A stretch of 60,299 nucleotides of DNA, taken from Desulfuromonadaceae bacterium. Its GTDB lineage: Bacteria > Desulfobacterota > Desulfuromonadia > Geobacterales > Pseudopelobacteraceae. The notes beneath the pieces were generated by a model, which saw only the letters and a list, made by a program, of their open reading frames with translations, made no database searches and had not been told where the DNA came from. Positions 51,019 to 60,287 of the stretch are shown in pieces. Within the stretch, counting starts at the first letter, position 1, and each line of letters opens with the position of its first letter. The DNA is taken from positions 1 through 60,299 of the forward strand of contig JAQTZV010000033.1 in assembly GCA_028687585.1 (NCBI GenBank), in the 5' to 3' direction. The position numbers were made by a program, and so were the translations under genes.

Positions 51019-53022
51019 TTACCTCGACTGCATCGGCTGCTTCTGGCTGCTGGAACAGATATTGTCTTTGCCGGCCAGCCTGAGTGTCTGGATGACCGTG
51101 GCAGCCTCGGCGAACTCATTGATACACTGACAATCGATGACGACTTCTTCTCCGGGATCAGCTGGGCAGGTATTGTCGATGCAGGTTTTGTAGAAAATGT
51201 CATAGGACTGGGCAGGGACTCGCATGTCAGTGACATTCCCGGTCGTCGTCACCTGGGTGTCGGTCTTGGTGATGCGGGTCTTGCAGGCCACCTCGCATTC
51301 CGATGCCGCATCCCGTTTCGGCAGGTTGATGCTGCCGTTGGCAATGTTCCACCCTGTGGGGCCGAGGCGTGGGTCCTGAAACGTCAGATTCGCTGTGTTG
51401 TCGCTGGCAGAGGAGACCACCTTCCCGAAACGGGTCGCCACATCGGAGAAGTCATACTGCTGGCTGCCGCAGACGTAAGTGCGCTTCTTGTGCCACCAGT
51501 CCCGGCAGATCTTGTTGGTGCCCACCTGTCCGGTGAAATTTTTACAGGAAGGGAGTTGGTTGAAACCGGTCGGATTGAAGTTCTGGTAGGTCACTACACC
51601 ATCAACACCCTCTTCTTTCAGGCGACAGTCCGGATCATTGGCCAAGGTGGCACACTTATCCTCAACTCCTTCGGTATAGGCATCTTCCTTGAAGTCGAAG
51701 AAATAGCTCCAGTTGAAAGAGACATTCTGAGCGCCCCTGCCCGGACACATGATGCCGGTCTGCACAGAAGTATCGAAGCCGTTGATGACCCCGTCCACTG
51801 AAGCCGATGCGGTGTTGCATCCCCCACCACTCATATTGTTGAGGTTATAATTGGCAGTCATGAGCTGACCGAGTTTGGCCGGGTCCGGTGTCGAGATGGT
51901 GACAGTTTTTATTATGTGCCAGCCGTCACCACCCGGACTGCCGCCGCAGTTGTTATGGTCCGTTCCCGGCCCTCCAGGTCCGGTATCCAGGTATTCCAAT
52001 TGGTAGGTCAGGTCATCAACTTTATGGACCCGCATGTAGACCAGGTGATCGGTACAGAGTGCACTGTTCCCTGAGTCGTTGAAGGACATGGTAGTGGTAT
52101 CGACTCGCCCGGCACGGTCAACGGTACAGACGCTGGACTTCCCTTGGGCCTCCCGTGCTGCTCCTGAGTTGGATATCATGTAATAGAAACTGTTCGGGTC
52201 TGATGATTGGGAAATGGCAGCGGAATCGCGCGCCGCAGTCAATTGCGGCCAGTTGCTGTAGTAACCGGACAGGGTGGAAACAGTCGGCGATGAGTCAAAG
52301 GCTGAAACAGTGGAGGCAGCGTTATTGGTTTGAGTGGTCACCTGACCGTAATAGGAGATGGTGGTGATATCCGTGGCGACGTTGGTAATGGTGAACTGGG
52401 TATTGCTGGTATGAACGGCATTGACAATACCGCCGCCGATATCCTTGAGAACAATCGCACTATTGACCCAGACCAGGTTGCTGCCGCAACTGCTGTTGAT
52501 GCAATAGCAGCCACCGAGATCGGTAATGGACGCCGGTGCTTCAGTGACCCGGCCATCAGCATCGGCGGCCCATGTGTAGTATTTGCAGTTGGTCCAACTT
52601 CCGGCATTACAGGAGATGAAGCCGTTAGCGCAGACCCCTGACACAAGGGATGGCACGGTGTGAATATTGTCGATGGCGCCATCAGTGTTGAGATCCTGGC
52701 TGATGATCACCTGCTGCAGGTCACCGGTTCCTGACGGCTGTATCATCACCTCCAGGAATTTTGCCGATGAGGGGGCGTTCAGGGTAGCCGGGAAGCTGGT
52801 AGCGCCGTTCACCGTCTGCATGAGGTTCGATGAGTTGGTCATCGGCAACGAGATGTTGCTGTTGACAGAATTCTTACTGCCGAACCTGGAGAGCGCCGAC
52901 TGACCGGCATTCTGGCCAGCGGTCTTCCCATCGACTGCGAAGGCAGACATGCTGCCCATTGCCAGAGACATTATCAGACTAGCTACGGTATTTCTTGACC
53001 ATTTCACGGATTGCATCCTCAT
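51019..53022 (-). CDS. second TraN-like cysteine-rich protein (667 aa)
   Basis: 667 residues with a signal peptide (ASLIMSLAMGSMSAFA). It contains NGFISCNAGSWTNCKYYTW, DLGGCYCINSSCGSNLVW and a C-terminal CQCINEFAEAATVIQTLRLAGKDNIC, segments I associate with the TraN of large ICE/IncA/C-type systems. It therefore seems that TraN functions are divided between this protein and the 1214-aa one. ATG 53022 follows GGAGTGAGTT; it overlaps the traC 3' end by 44 nt. Predicted outer-membrane or periplasmic, disulfide-rich. Confidence 0.7.
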   Translation of the reverse strand: MRMQSVKWSRNTVASLIMSLAMGSMSAFAVDGKTAGQNAGQSALSRFGSKNSVNSNISLPMTNSSNLMQTVNGATSFPATLNAPSSAKFLEVMIQPSGTGDLQQVIISQDLNTDGAIDNIHTVPSLVSGVCANGFISCNAGSWTNCKYYTWAADADGRVTEAPASITDLGGCYCINSSCGSNLVWVNSAIVLKDIGGGIVNAVHTSNTQFTITNVATDITTISYYGQVTTQTNNAASTVSAFDSSPTVSTLSGYYSNWPQLTAARDSAAISQSSDPNSFYYMISNSGAAREAQGKSSVCTVDRAGRVDTTTMSFNDSGNSALCTDHLVYMRVHKVDDLTYQLEYLDTGPGGPGTDHNNCGGSPGGDGWHIIKTVTISTPDPAKLGQLMTANYNLNNMSGGGCNTASASVDGVINGFDTSVQTGIMCPGRGAQNVSFNWSYFFDFKEDAYTEGVEDKCATLANDPDCRLKEEGVDGVVTYQNFNPTGFNQLPSCKNFTGQVGTNKICRDWWHKKRTYVCGSQQYDFSDVATRFGKVVSSASDNTANLTFQDPRLGPTGWNIANGSINLPKRDAASECEVACKTRITKTDTQVTTTGNVTDMRVPAQSYDIFYKTCIDNTCPADPGEEVVIDCQCINEFAEAATVIQTLRLAGKDNICSSSQKQPMQSR

Positions 53023-55426
53023 AACTCACTCCGCCATCAACCATTGCCTCAATTTCAGCGATCTCGCTCGCATCCGACGTGAATACGTAATAGGAGAACG
53101 GATCGACCGCCAGTCTGCCGACTCCGATGCCGAACGGCGTGTCCATGAAGATCTCCGAATATTTGGGCTTGTTGCTCTTGGTGGATTTCAAAATTTTCAT
53201 GGTGAAGTCGTCGTAGTCCATCAGCTTCTCGTCCAGCGCTTTTTCGAAGTCAGACGACTCCAGATAGAATTTGAAGGCAGAATTGTTCCTGATGACATCG
53301 CCAACACCGCCAAAAAGTTTCATATCGAGCACCGACTGAGTGATTATGGTGAAGCTCCCACCGTATTTGCGGGCACGGCGGTACCCTTCCTCGATAACCT
53401 CCTTCAGGGCCGAACTCTCGCCAAGAAACTGCCACGCCTCATCAAAAACAATCAGTCGCTGATCCGATTTGTCGGAGAGATAGAGGTCCTGGGTGACGGC
53501 ATTGATTACCTGGAGGGTGACGACCCGGAATAGTTCCTTACGGGACTTGAGATGCTCCAGTTCCAACACTACGAATTCATCGTTGGAGATATCGAGGCTG
53601 CTTCTGCCGTTAAAGAAGCGGCCAAAGGCCCCTTCGCTCTTGAAGTCAGCCAGGTTAAAAGCTATCCGAGTGGCGGACTCCCTGATTTCTCCACCCTCCG
53701 ATGAATGACTGTCGAAATTGAACAGGTACTCGTAGATAGTGTCGATGCCGGCATCGTTTCCCTCCTTCTGCCAGGCCCAGCGTACGGCCTGTTTGATCAA
53801 GGTCATTTCAGTCTCGCTGGGGATGGTTTTGCCGGTGGAAAAGACCATCTGGGCAACGATGGGAGCGATGACCGGGATGTCGTACTCGGGATCGACGATA
53901 TTCGTGAAGGGGTTCAGGCAGACATGGGAGTCCTCACTGAAGTCCAGGTAGCGCGCGCCGAACAACTTGGTCATCTTCTTGTAGGAACCGCCGATGTCGA
54001 TAATTCGGACCTTCGACTTCATGGCGAAATAGTTGTAGACCAGATAGTTGATGAAGAAGCTTTTGCCGGCACCACTGGAGGCGCAGACCATGGCATTGTG
54101 GTTATTGACTCCCTTATTGAAGATGTCGAGGCCGAACAGGTTTCCTTTTCTTCCGGCGAAGAGCATTACCGGCTTGCCCAGCCCGGAGAAGTCACCCTGT
54201 ACCGGCAGGGTAACGGCGATACTGTCCACAGGAAGGATATGGTCCCGGTCAAGGGTGTCGATATTGCTGCCGGTGTCGTAGAGACCGAACGGCAAAGATG
54301 AGATGAAGAGGATTGGCAGTATCCCTTTATCCTCCTGCATGACGTACCCCTGGCCTTCCCATACCCGTTTGGCCCTCGTTACCGATTCGTTCACCAGCCA
54401 TTCGTCGCTGCCGTAAACCCACATGATCGGGATAATCCGGTAGAATTTGGTACCCCGTTCCAGTTCGTCGACCGCCCAGAGGTATTCGTCCTTCTTACGG
54501 GACAGCGACGGTGCAAAGCTGCCGACCCCCTGCTGCTGCAAGACCATATTACATTTTGTGTGCAGCTTGTTCTTCTGGTTCCGCAGAAGGATATTCAGGG
54601 TAAAGAAGAACGGCGTCCGGATCTGGTCTGAGTCGGTCGCCATGCCCATGATCCCGCCGAAGAGCTGGTTGGTCTGAATCGGATTACCATTCAGTGGGAA
54701 CGATTTCGGTGTCACACAACGGAAGTGCTTGGAGTCAAACTTAAGCGATGAGAACCGTTTCTCGACTTTTGTTCCGAGCAAAACTTGCTTGCGAATGATG
54801 TTTCGTTCGTCATAGTGGCTGGAATTGCTTGATGGATCATCGTTCAGCATCCGTCGCAGCCAGTCCAGCAGCCTTCCCGGTCTGACTGCAACCGGAGAAA
54901 GGCCTGCTCCACGTAATACTTCCTGGATCGTGCCGAACACCTCCTCCATGTTCACCTGACCGCTTTCTTTCACCGGGAACTTGACCGTAAAAAACATTCT
55001 GAAGCTCCGGATCGGAATGCCGCTCAGACAGCCAAGACCTTCCACTCCCTCATTGAAAAAACGCGAGACATTGTCCGAGACGTCATGCACCAACTTGCTG
55101 TCGCGGCTTTTTAGCGAGACATACGCATCCACAATCGGTTGCACAAAGGGGTCGGCAAACAGGATGAACTGCATGATCGAACCTTCGGGCAGATTGACGC
55201 GGAAGATTCCCTCCAGGGTCCTGATGGTGGTCTCGCTGGCAAAGGCCAGAGGAGCGCACTCCCACATCATGCCGAAGGTGTTGTCGGTGTTCAGGTACAT
55301 CTGTTTCTTTGGTTCATAGGCGGTCCAGGGGAAATAGTTTGAGAATTTATCTCGCTGTGAAAGACTCCGCAGTTCTCCGCGAGTGACTCCTCCATCTTTG
55401 CCAAACAGAGATGACATGATGCCCAT
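52979..55426 (-). CDS. traC: type IV secretion ATPase TraC (VirB4 family)
   Basis: 815 residues. The Walker A motif CASSGAGKSFF lies around 54,055-54,090 and Walker B LIVFDEAWQFLG around 53,430-53,465; both belong to the VirB4/TraC motor domain. The N-terminal TraC region (FPWTAYEPKKQMYLNTDNTFGMMWEC) is also intact. It powers pilus assembly from the inner membrane. The start is ATG 55426, one base after the traV stop, with GAGGAGGAATAGC as RBS; an upstream extension in the same frame only shadows traV. Confidence 0.95.
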   Translation of the reverse strand: MGIMSSLFGKDGGVTRGELRSLSQRDKFSNYFPWTAYEPKKQMYLNTDNTFGMMWECAPLAFASETTIRTLEGIFRVNLPEGSIMQFILFADPFVQPIVDAYVSLKSRDSKLVHDVSDNVSRFFNEGVEGLGCLSGIPIRSFRMFFTVKFPVKESGQVNMEEVFGTIQEVLRGAGLSPVAVRPGRLLDWLRRMLNDDPSSNSSHYDERNIIRKQVLLGTKVEKRFSSLKFDSKHFRCVTPKSFPLNGNPIQTNQLFGGIMGMATDSDQIRTPFFFTLNILLRNQKNKLHTKCNMVLQQQGVGSFAPSLSRKKDEYLWAVDELERGTKFYRIIPIMWVYGSDEWLVNESVTRAKRVWEGQGYVMQEDKGILPILFISSLPFGLYDTGSNIDTLDRDHILPVDSIAVTLPVQGDFSGLGKPVMLFAGRKGNLFGLDIFNKGVNNHNAMVCASSGAGKSFFINYLVYNYFAMKSKVRIIDIGGSYKKMTKLFGARYLDFSEDSHVCLNPFTNIVDPEYDIPVIAPIVAQMVFSTGKTIPSETEMTLIKQAVRWAWQKEGNDAGIDTIYEYLFNFDSHSSEGGEIRESATRIAFNLADFKSEGAFGRFFNGRSSLDISNDEFVVLELEHLKSRKELFRVVTLQVINAVTQDLYLSDKSDQRLIVFDEAWQFLGESSALKEVIEEGYRRARKYGGSFTIITQSVLDMKLFGGVGDVIRNNSAFKFYLESSDFEKALDEKLMDYDDFTMKILKSTKSNKPKYSEIFMDTPFGIGVGRLAVDPFSYYVFTSDASEIAEIEAMVDGGVSYEDAIREMVKKYRS

Positions 55427-55427
55427 G

Positions 55428-55922
55428 CTATTCCTCCTCACCGGACAAGACAGTGTCGCCAAGGAGCCAGCGAGGTTCATCAACGAAGAAATAGACGTAG
55501 CGCAGCATGTAAAATTCATTGTCCTGTCCGGTGTACGGCAGGAGCAGCACCCGCATGGTTTTGGGCGGCGCAACGACCGGAGTCACCGGCTCTTTCAGGA
55601 GGCCGCTGAACTTGTCGAAGAGCGCAGTGCGGTAATGGTTGTAGGTACTGTTGTCTTTGAATGCTGAATTGAGCGTTATACCTTTTTCCCTGTCGGCACA
55701 GGCTCCGGCAGAGACATCCTCAGTACTGCAATTCCCCTCTATATGATCCGAAGTTGTTGCGGCGCTTTTTCCTGTGCCCTTGGCTGATTCGCTGTACGCC
55801 GTCTGGACGGATACGCATTTTCCGTTACCGGTCTCGGGACAGCTGAAACTGCTCTCATATGGATTGAGCAGGGCACAGCCGCTCATGGTCAGCATTCCTA
55901 TGACTATCAGGGCCTTCTTCAC
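55428..55922 (-). CDS. traV: outer-membrane lipoprotein TraV
   Basis: 164 residues with a lipoprotein signal (MKKALIVIGMLTMSGC, lipidated Cys16) and the family's paired cysteines (FSCPETGNGKC, NCSTED...ACAD). The conserved C-terminal stretch is PPKTMRVLLLPYTGQDNEFYMLRYVYFFVDEPRW. TraV forms the outer-membrane ring of the F-type core complex with TraK and TraB. The start overlaps the traB stop by 4 nt. Confidence 0.9.
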   Translation of the reverse strand: MKKALIVIGMLTMSGCALLNPYESSFSCPETGNGKCVSVQTAYSESAKGTGKSAATTSDHIEGNCSTEDVSAGACADREKGITLNSAFKDNSTYNHYRTALFDKFSGLLKEPVTPVVAPPKTMRVLLLPYTGQDNEFYMLRYVYFFVDEPRWLLGDTVLSGEEE

Positions 55923-57199
55923 TTTGCGCCTCCCTTGGCAATTTTCTTGATATCGAGGTTGATTCCTTCGCTGATGACCAGTGTCACCGGTTTTGTGGCT
56001 CCGACTTCTATGACCGGCATGGTTTGCCGGGCGAGTTCCATGTAGAACTTCTGGATCTCCTTGAAGCCGCTCGACAGACCGGATCCAAGCCCGGACACGG
56101 CAATGTCCTTTGGATCGATGGTTTGGGTGGTGCCAAGCGGGCTTACCGCCATGGTTGTAGCCGAAGCCTTTATGGCATCTCCAGCTCCTCCGAAGAATCC
56201 GGCCAGCATACTTCTGGCAATCATGGAACCCATTTTCGCCACAACACGTCCCCTCAAGCCGATCTTGCCATCCTCATCAACGACAAAACCCTTAACCTTC
56301 TGATCGACAACAGCCTGACCCTTACGGTCAAGACACGACAGAGAGACAAGCAACAGCTCCGCTCGCTCGGTTGCCAGGTTTCCCTTGCCGTCGGCAATCA
56401 CGAAACACCCTTTGAGGTTTGCCTTGACACTGTTGGGCAGAACCGCCGGGGTTTTGACCCTGAGCAGAACCGGCACCGGATTACCTTTGGCCTCTGATGT
56501 TGTGGGAGCGTCCAAGCCACTCAACAGGGTCGCCTCCATAAAGGAAGGAGGCAGATAGACAGAACCGGTTGTTGTGTCTTTTTTTTTATCATCGGTTTCC
56601 GCCTTGGCTGTTTTTCCAGACCCGGTGTGGGATACAATAGTGATGTCGCCAATCTCGGTTTCGATGGGCAATGGCAGCTGACCAGCAGGCATAGCTTGTG
56701 ATGTTGCAGGCAGTGGCGGCAGCGATACGCTGCCTTGAGGAATTGGCGGCAGTGGTGGCAGCTGTTGCTTGCTGTTCACTGATTTTGGAAAACCTGCATT
56801 TTGTGACTGCCCCGGCAACGGTGCGTTTGCCGTAATGCGAGGTTCACCCTGAACAGTTGCCACCGCACCGGCCGGTAACTGCGGCTGCACGACAGCTTGT
56901 CCACTCTTCTCTCGGGTAATTTCGTCGAGCTTCTTCTGGAGTTCGACAAGCTTGTCGTCACGTTTGGAGATCTCTTTCTGGCTTTCGAGGAACTGTGATT
57001 TTTCCAATAGCTTTGGCTCAATATCCAACGTGGTCTGCTTTGCGTTTTTTGTCGGCAACTGGTTTTTCCCGCTGTTCATGGCCATATTCCCGAGAAAGTA
57101 GACCGCCAAAAAGGCACATCCTCCGCCGACCCAGACAATCAGGCGGCGTTGATTACCATTCAGATTGTTCCATAAGGAGAGCAGCCTATCTTTCATCAT
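55919..57199 (-). CDS. traB: core-complex protein TraB (VirB10 family)
   Basis: 426 residues: cytoplasmic N-terminus, one membrane segment (LIVWVGGGCAFLAVYFLGNMA, about 19-39), a coiled coil (LLEKSQFLESQKEISKRDDKLVELQKK region), a proline/glutamine-rich linker and a C-terminal VirB10-like beta domain (LLSGLDAPTTSEAKGNPVPVLLRV; CFVIADGKGNLATERAELLL). It spans both membranes as part of the secretion channel. It overlaps traK by 14 nt and traV by 4 nt, so translation is coupled. Confidence 0.93.
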   Translation of the reverse strand: MMKDRLLSLWNNLNGNQRRLIVWVGGGCAFLAVYFLGNMAMNSGKNQLPTKNAKQTTLDIEPKLLEKSQFLESQKEISKRDDKLVELQKKLDEITREKSGQAVVQPQLPAGAVATVQGEPRITANAPLPGQSQNAGFPKSVNSKQQLPPLPPIPQGSVSLPPLPATSQAMPAGQLPLPIETEIGDITIVSHTGSGKTAKAETDDKKKDTTTGSVYLPPSFMEATLLSGLDAPTTSEAKGNPVPVLLRVKTPAVLPNSVKANLKGCFVIADGKGNLATERAELLLVSLSCLDRKGQAVVDQKVKGFVVDEDGKIGLRGRVVAKMGSMIARSMLAGFFGGAGDAIKASATTMAVSPLGTTQTIDPKDIAVSGLGSGLSSGFKEIQKFYMELARQTMPVIEVGATKPVTLVISEGINLDIKKIAKGGAK

Positions 57200-58121
57200 C
57201 TGCCTCCTGATCTGCTTCTGATGGTCGATCCTTGGTATTCACTATCTGCTTTGCCGGGCTATTTGATCTTTCACCGTACATTACCGGCAGATCACCGGCC
57301 AGTTTTCGTGACCCCGGTTTCTCCGCCCGCTGCTCCACGACGTAGAGACGTGAAGTATCACCAATTCGCAAGATATGACGTTCAAGAGAGATCGCGACCG
57401 GGTTTTCTGCCAGTTCCGTCTTCAGGAACATCTTCTCGTTCAATTTGAACTCGGTGATCACACCCCGTAGAGCGGCTTCATACTCCTTGATCCGGAGCCC
57501 TTCGCCTTCGATATCCACGGTTCGTTTAAGGATCAGCCGGATTTCACGGAACAAATGGAACTGTTTCTCCTTTTTGTTGATGCTGTAGGAATCGGGGATG
57601 TTCTCGGTGTAGACATCCTTGATGGCTTTAAGCACTTTCTTCTCGAACGGCAGTCCCGCATAGAGCGACTGATTTTCCTTGATCTTCCGCTCCTTGCCTG
57701 ATGTCAGGCGAATCGTTTGTGAGGGGATTCTCTGCGGAAAGATGACCATGCTGAAAGTCTCGTCACCGCAGACCACGTAGAGTTCGGTCGGTGTCGTTGC
57801 ATAGACAAATTTGTCACCTTTTTTGATTACCTTGAACTTCACAAAGGCATCCTTACCGGTGATCTTGATGGTGAGTCCTTTCTCGGTGGATGTCAGTGCT
57901 TCGCGGATATCAGCCGGACAGGAAATACGATTCATGTCCGAACTTGACAGCCGAATAGTCGTGGTTGCTTCCGGAAGAACAACGGTAGGAAATTCTCCTT
58001 CGGCTGGTTGTTCGACTACCTGTTCAATCGAGGTTTTCTGTTTCTGTCCACCACCATGCTCTGTTGCCTGAGCAAACACCGGCACCAGCAATACCGCAAA
58101 TAAAGCAACCTTGCGCATCAT
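57186..58121 (-). CDS. traK: core-complex protein TraK (VirB9-like secretin)
   Basis: 311 residues with a signal peptide (MMRKVALFAVLLVPVFAQA), a beta-rich N-terminal region (TTIRLSSSDMNRISCPADIREALTSTEKGL; VVCGDETFSMVIFPQRIPSQTI) and the KTELAENPVAISLERHILRIGDTSRLYVVE C-terminal block of TraK. It is the periplasmic/outer-membrane partner of TraV and TraB. The start overlaps the traE stop by 4 nt. Confidence 0.9.
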   Translation of the reverse strand: MMRKVALFAVLLVPVFAQATEHGGGQKQKTSIEQVVEQPAEGEFPTVVLPEATTTIRLSSSDMNRISCPADIREALTSTEKGLTIKITGKDAFVKFKVIKKGDKFVYATTPTELYVVCGDETFSMVIFPQRIPSQTIRLTSGKERKIKENQSLYAGLPFEKKVLKAIKDVYTENIPDSYSINKKEKQFHLFREIRLILKRTVDIEGEGLRIKEYEAALRGVITEFKLNEKMFLKTELAENPVAISLERHILRIGDTSRLYVVEQRAEKPGSRKLAGDLPVMYGERSNSPAKQIVNTKDRPSEADQEADDER

Positions 58122-58696
58122 GCCCCCTTCTTCTCGCCCAATGCCGGCTTCTCATAGAGCCGGATCAGGATGAATTTTCCGTTATAGAATCGGTATTCAA
58201 TGATGTAGACCTTCAGGACGTCTTCCGCCTTCTGATCCACCATGTAGGTTTTCTTGGTGCCGGTGACTTCCAGGCGGCGCTTCTCGATGTCATTGTTGAT
58301 GGCATGGATGTAAAAGGCACTCGATGCCTTGGTGTTTTCAATTTTATCCGCCAACTCGTACAGCTCTTTCCGGGAAGTCTGAAACTCGGCGGGATCATAA
58401 ACGGCCAGCAGTTCGCTGAACTGCGACCGGGCATTGACGGGGTTGTAGGTGAGAGCCAGGCTCAGGATGTAGCGGGTGAACTCCTTGAGATACTCATCAG
58501 AAGCCTTGTCGCCTGAGACCGAGATCCTGGAATTGATGGTCGGGGGGACGAGGATTACCCGCTGGCTGTTCAAGGCAATGAATAATCCGGCGGTATTTAT
58601 GACAACGGCAATGCCGAGCGCCACGACGACGAACTTGAGCAGCCGGTTTTCGGCGAATACATTGGAGCTTTTTTGCAGAAATATATCGAGGTTCAC
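58118..58696 (-). CDS. traE: inner-membrane protein TraE (VirB5/8-like)
   Basis: 192 residues with one N-terminal membrane segment (LKFVVVALGIAVVINTAGLFIAL, about 20-42) and a periplasmic domain with VILVPPTINSRISVSGDKASDEYLKEF, typical of TraE. Needed for pilus assembly. It follows traL by 22 nt and overlaps traK by 4 nt. Confidence 0.9.
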   Translation of the reverse strand: MNLDIFLQKSSNVFAENRLLKFVVVALGIAVVINTAGLFIALNSQRVILVPPTINSRISVSGDKASDEYLKEFTRYILSLALTYNPVNARSQFSELLAVYDPAEFQTSRKELYELADKIENTKASSAFYIHAINNDIEKRRLEVTGTKKTYMVDQKAEDVLKVYIIEYRFYNGKFILIRLYEKPALGEKKGA

Positions 58697-58718
58697 TTCT
58701 TCACTCCCACTGTGGTGG

Positions 58719-58985
58719 TTATTCCAGAAAATCTCTTTCGAAAAACTGCGGGTATCCCTTCATCGGGGCCAGACCGAGAAAATAGAGGATGTGGCGTAAA
58801 AACCCACGCGGGTACTGTCTTTTGAAGCGGCTGTAGGCCCACGGCACGACAATCATAACCAGCCAGAAATACCCCCCGTACTGTTGGGCGAAGATAAAAC
58901 TCGCCGTCATGATTGCCAGGTCATCAGGCTCGAACCAGAGAACCTGGAAAGGCTGTGTCAGGTATTGGGGGAACTTGCGGATCAC
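58719..58985 (-). CDS. traL: inner-membrane pilus assembly protein TraL
   Basis: 88 residues: FPQYLTQPFQVLWFEPDDLAIM, a hydrophobic span (FWLVMIVVPWAYSRF) and PRGFLRHILYFLGL, the standard TraL/VirB3-type pattern. It lies between the pilin gene and traE in the usual F-type order traA-L-E-K-B. It is preceded by a GC-rich hairpin at 59014-59037. Confidence 0.9.
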   Translation of the reverse strand: MIRKFPQYLTQPFQVLWFEPDDLAIMTASFIFAQQYGGYFWLVMIVVPWAYSRFKRQYPRGFLRHILYFLGLAPMKGYPQFFERDFLE

Positions 58986-59013
58986 GTTTTGTCACCATAG
59001 AAACTGCGAAATT

Positions 59014-59037
59014 CCAGGAGGGCCTGCGCCCCCCTGG
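59014..59037. repeat. hairpin between traA and traL
   Basis: CCAGG-A-GGGC (59014-59023) pairs with GCCC-C-CCTGG (59028-59037). It lies right behind the pilin gene without a U-run, a position where hairpins commonly stabilise the pilin mRNA or reduce expression of the downstream tra genes. Confidence 0.55.
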
Positions 59038-59043
59038 GTAAGG

Positions 59044-59343
59044 TCAGATGATCATTCCGAGAGAGGTGACGATCTTGTCCGAATTGATAACGAGAACACC
59101 CCCCAGAATGCAGAGGACTGCCGGCACCAGCTTTTGCTGGATCATAACGACGACGCCGGCAATGATGGCAAGAACCCCGGCGATAGCGCCGAAGGGACCT
59201 TTGAGAATATTGTTGATGAAGAAGTCATAGGCCTCGTAGCCGAATGAACCGGCTACCGGGGCGACGAGGGCCATGGCCTGGGATGCCGCCAGCGTCACGA
59301 TCATCGCGGTGACGGTCATAAGAAGCATTTTTCGATTGTGCAT
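59044..59343 (-). CDS. traA: F-type pilin precursor TraA
   Basis: 99 residues with a long leader (MHNRKMLLMTVTAMIVTLAASQAMA) followed by a ~74-residue mature pilin. The mature part has two hydrophobic helices (FGAIAGVLAIIAGVVVMI and LVPAVLCILGGVLVINS) separated by a short basic loop (QQK), as in F pilin. It forms the conjugative pilus. ATG 59343 follows AAAGGAGAAATGA. It is the gene expected to be most highly expressed; the hairpin at 59014-59037 fits that. Confidence 0.85.
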   Translation of the reverse strand: MHNRKMLLMTVTAMIVTLAASQAMALVAPVAGSFGYEAYDFFINNILKGPFGAIAGVLAIIAGVVVMIQQKLVPAVLCILGGVLVINSDKIVTSLGMII

Positions 59344-59397
59344 TCATTTCTCCTTTGTGCTTTTGTTGTGATAGTCAGTCTGTACTGCAGGATTGAT

Positions 59398-60150
59398 TCA
59401 GTGTGATTCCGGTCCACTCACCCCCTTTCCCTTGTCCAGCAAACCGGATATCCGTTGAAGGTCTGCGCCATTCACATGGGCACCTTCGATCCAGAGTGCC
59501 GGTGTTCCTCGAACGCCAATCCCGGAGGCAATTTTCTCCATCTCCTCCAATTGCGACTGCTGGACCCCATCGGCGACAGGTATTGGTTTGCCATCAAATC
59601 TCCCTCCGAATACCTCGTGGAAAGCTTTCTGCCTGTCAGCGTGAGACAGGATGTAACGGGCCTTCTTTTCAGCATCAGGGTGGATCTTGCGTAACGGGAC
59701 GAAATAGACGTAGCGGGTTACATCTGTTCGTTTGGCAAGAAAGCTATCAACCTTGCGGCAATAGGGGCAATCGGGGTCGGTAAACTCGATAACCTTCTTG
59801 GGCCCGGTACCGATTTTCAGAGCTTTATCCAGAGGGAGGTCCTTGATTCTATCTGCAGCAACCTTCTCCCGCATCTCGGCTGTCAGGTTTTTGCCGTCCT
59901 TGGTCCAGATTTCTCCAAAGAAGAGGTATCCTTCCGGGCTGAAGTAAAATACCTGCTCTCCTGCGGTGATCTCGTAGAGACCCTTGAGCGGTGATTCCCT
60001 GAAACCATCCAACGTCAGATTTGGGAAGGACTTCATCAGATTATCTTTCTCCGTTTTCAGATCGTCGTTAGCCATTGAGAATCCTGCAGCTGTCACAATG
60101 GATAGCAGCAGCCCGCAGATAGTAAAAATACTGTTATTCCTCAGTTTCAT
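59398..60150 (-). CDS. dsbC: DsbC-family disulfide isomerase of the tra operon
   Basis: 250 residues with a signal peptide (IFTICGLLLSIVTAAGFSMA), a DsbC-type dimerisation region (SPLKGLYEITAGEQVFYFSPEGYLFFGE) and a thioredoxin fold with the active site DPDCPYC (near residue 130) and cis-Pro loop GVRGTPALW. It probably shuffles disulfides in the operon's Cys-rich TraN, TraU and TraV proteins. ATG 60150 follows AAAGGAGGAGAA and is preferred over an in-frame start 11 codons upstream. It is the first tra gene visible and probably first in the operon. Confidence 0.92.
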   Translation of the reverse strand: MKLRNNSIFTICGLLLSIVTAAGFSMANDDLKTEKDNLMKSFPNLTLDGFRESPLKGLYEITAGEQVFYFSPEGYLFFGEIWTKDGKNLTAEMREKVAADRIKDLPLDKALKIGTGPKKVIEFTDPDCPYCRKVDSFLAKRTDVTRYVYFVPLRKIHPDAEKKARYILSHADRQKAFHEVFGGRFDGKPIPVADGVQQSQLEEMEKIASGIGVRGTPALWIEGAHVNGADLQRISGLLDKGKGVSGPESH

Positions 60151-60250
60151 TTCTCCTCCTTTCGTTGCTCCACGTTGTGTCAAACTTCTTGACGTGATTT
60201 CTTGATTTTAAGCTTTATTTTCAATGTATTACCAATCTAAGTCTTGCCTC

Positions 60251-60287
60251 CCCCCATGATTCTGGTTAAGAATACTCGTTATGGGGG
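60251..60287. promoter_or_regulatory. inverted repeat upstream of the tra operon
   Basis: CCCCCAT (60251-60257) and ATGGGGG (60281-60287) are inverted with a 23-nt spacer, about 100 bp before dsbC. The DNA between it and dsbC (60.18-60.25 kb) is AT-rich with promoter-like character. It is a candidate operator for tra expression; the window ends here. Confidence 0.4.

Noticed and set aside
60184..60250. sigma-54 promoter in front of dsbC (TTGGCAC on the minus strand)
   Set aside because: The -24-like GGCAC is there, but the -12 TTGC element is missing at the right spacing.
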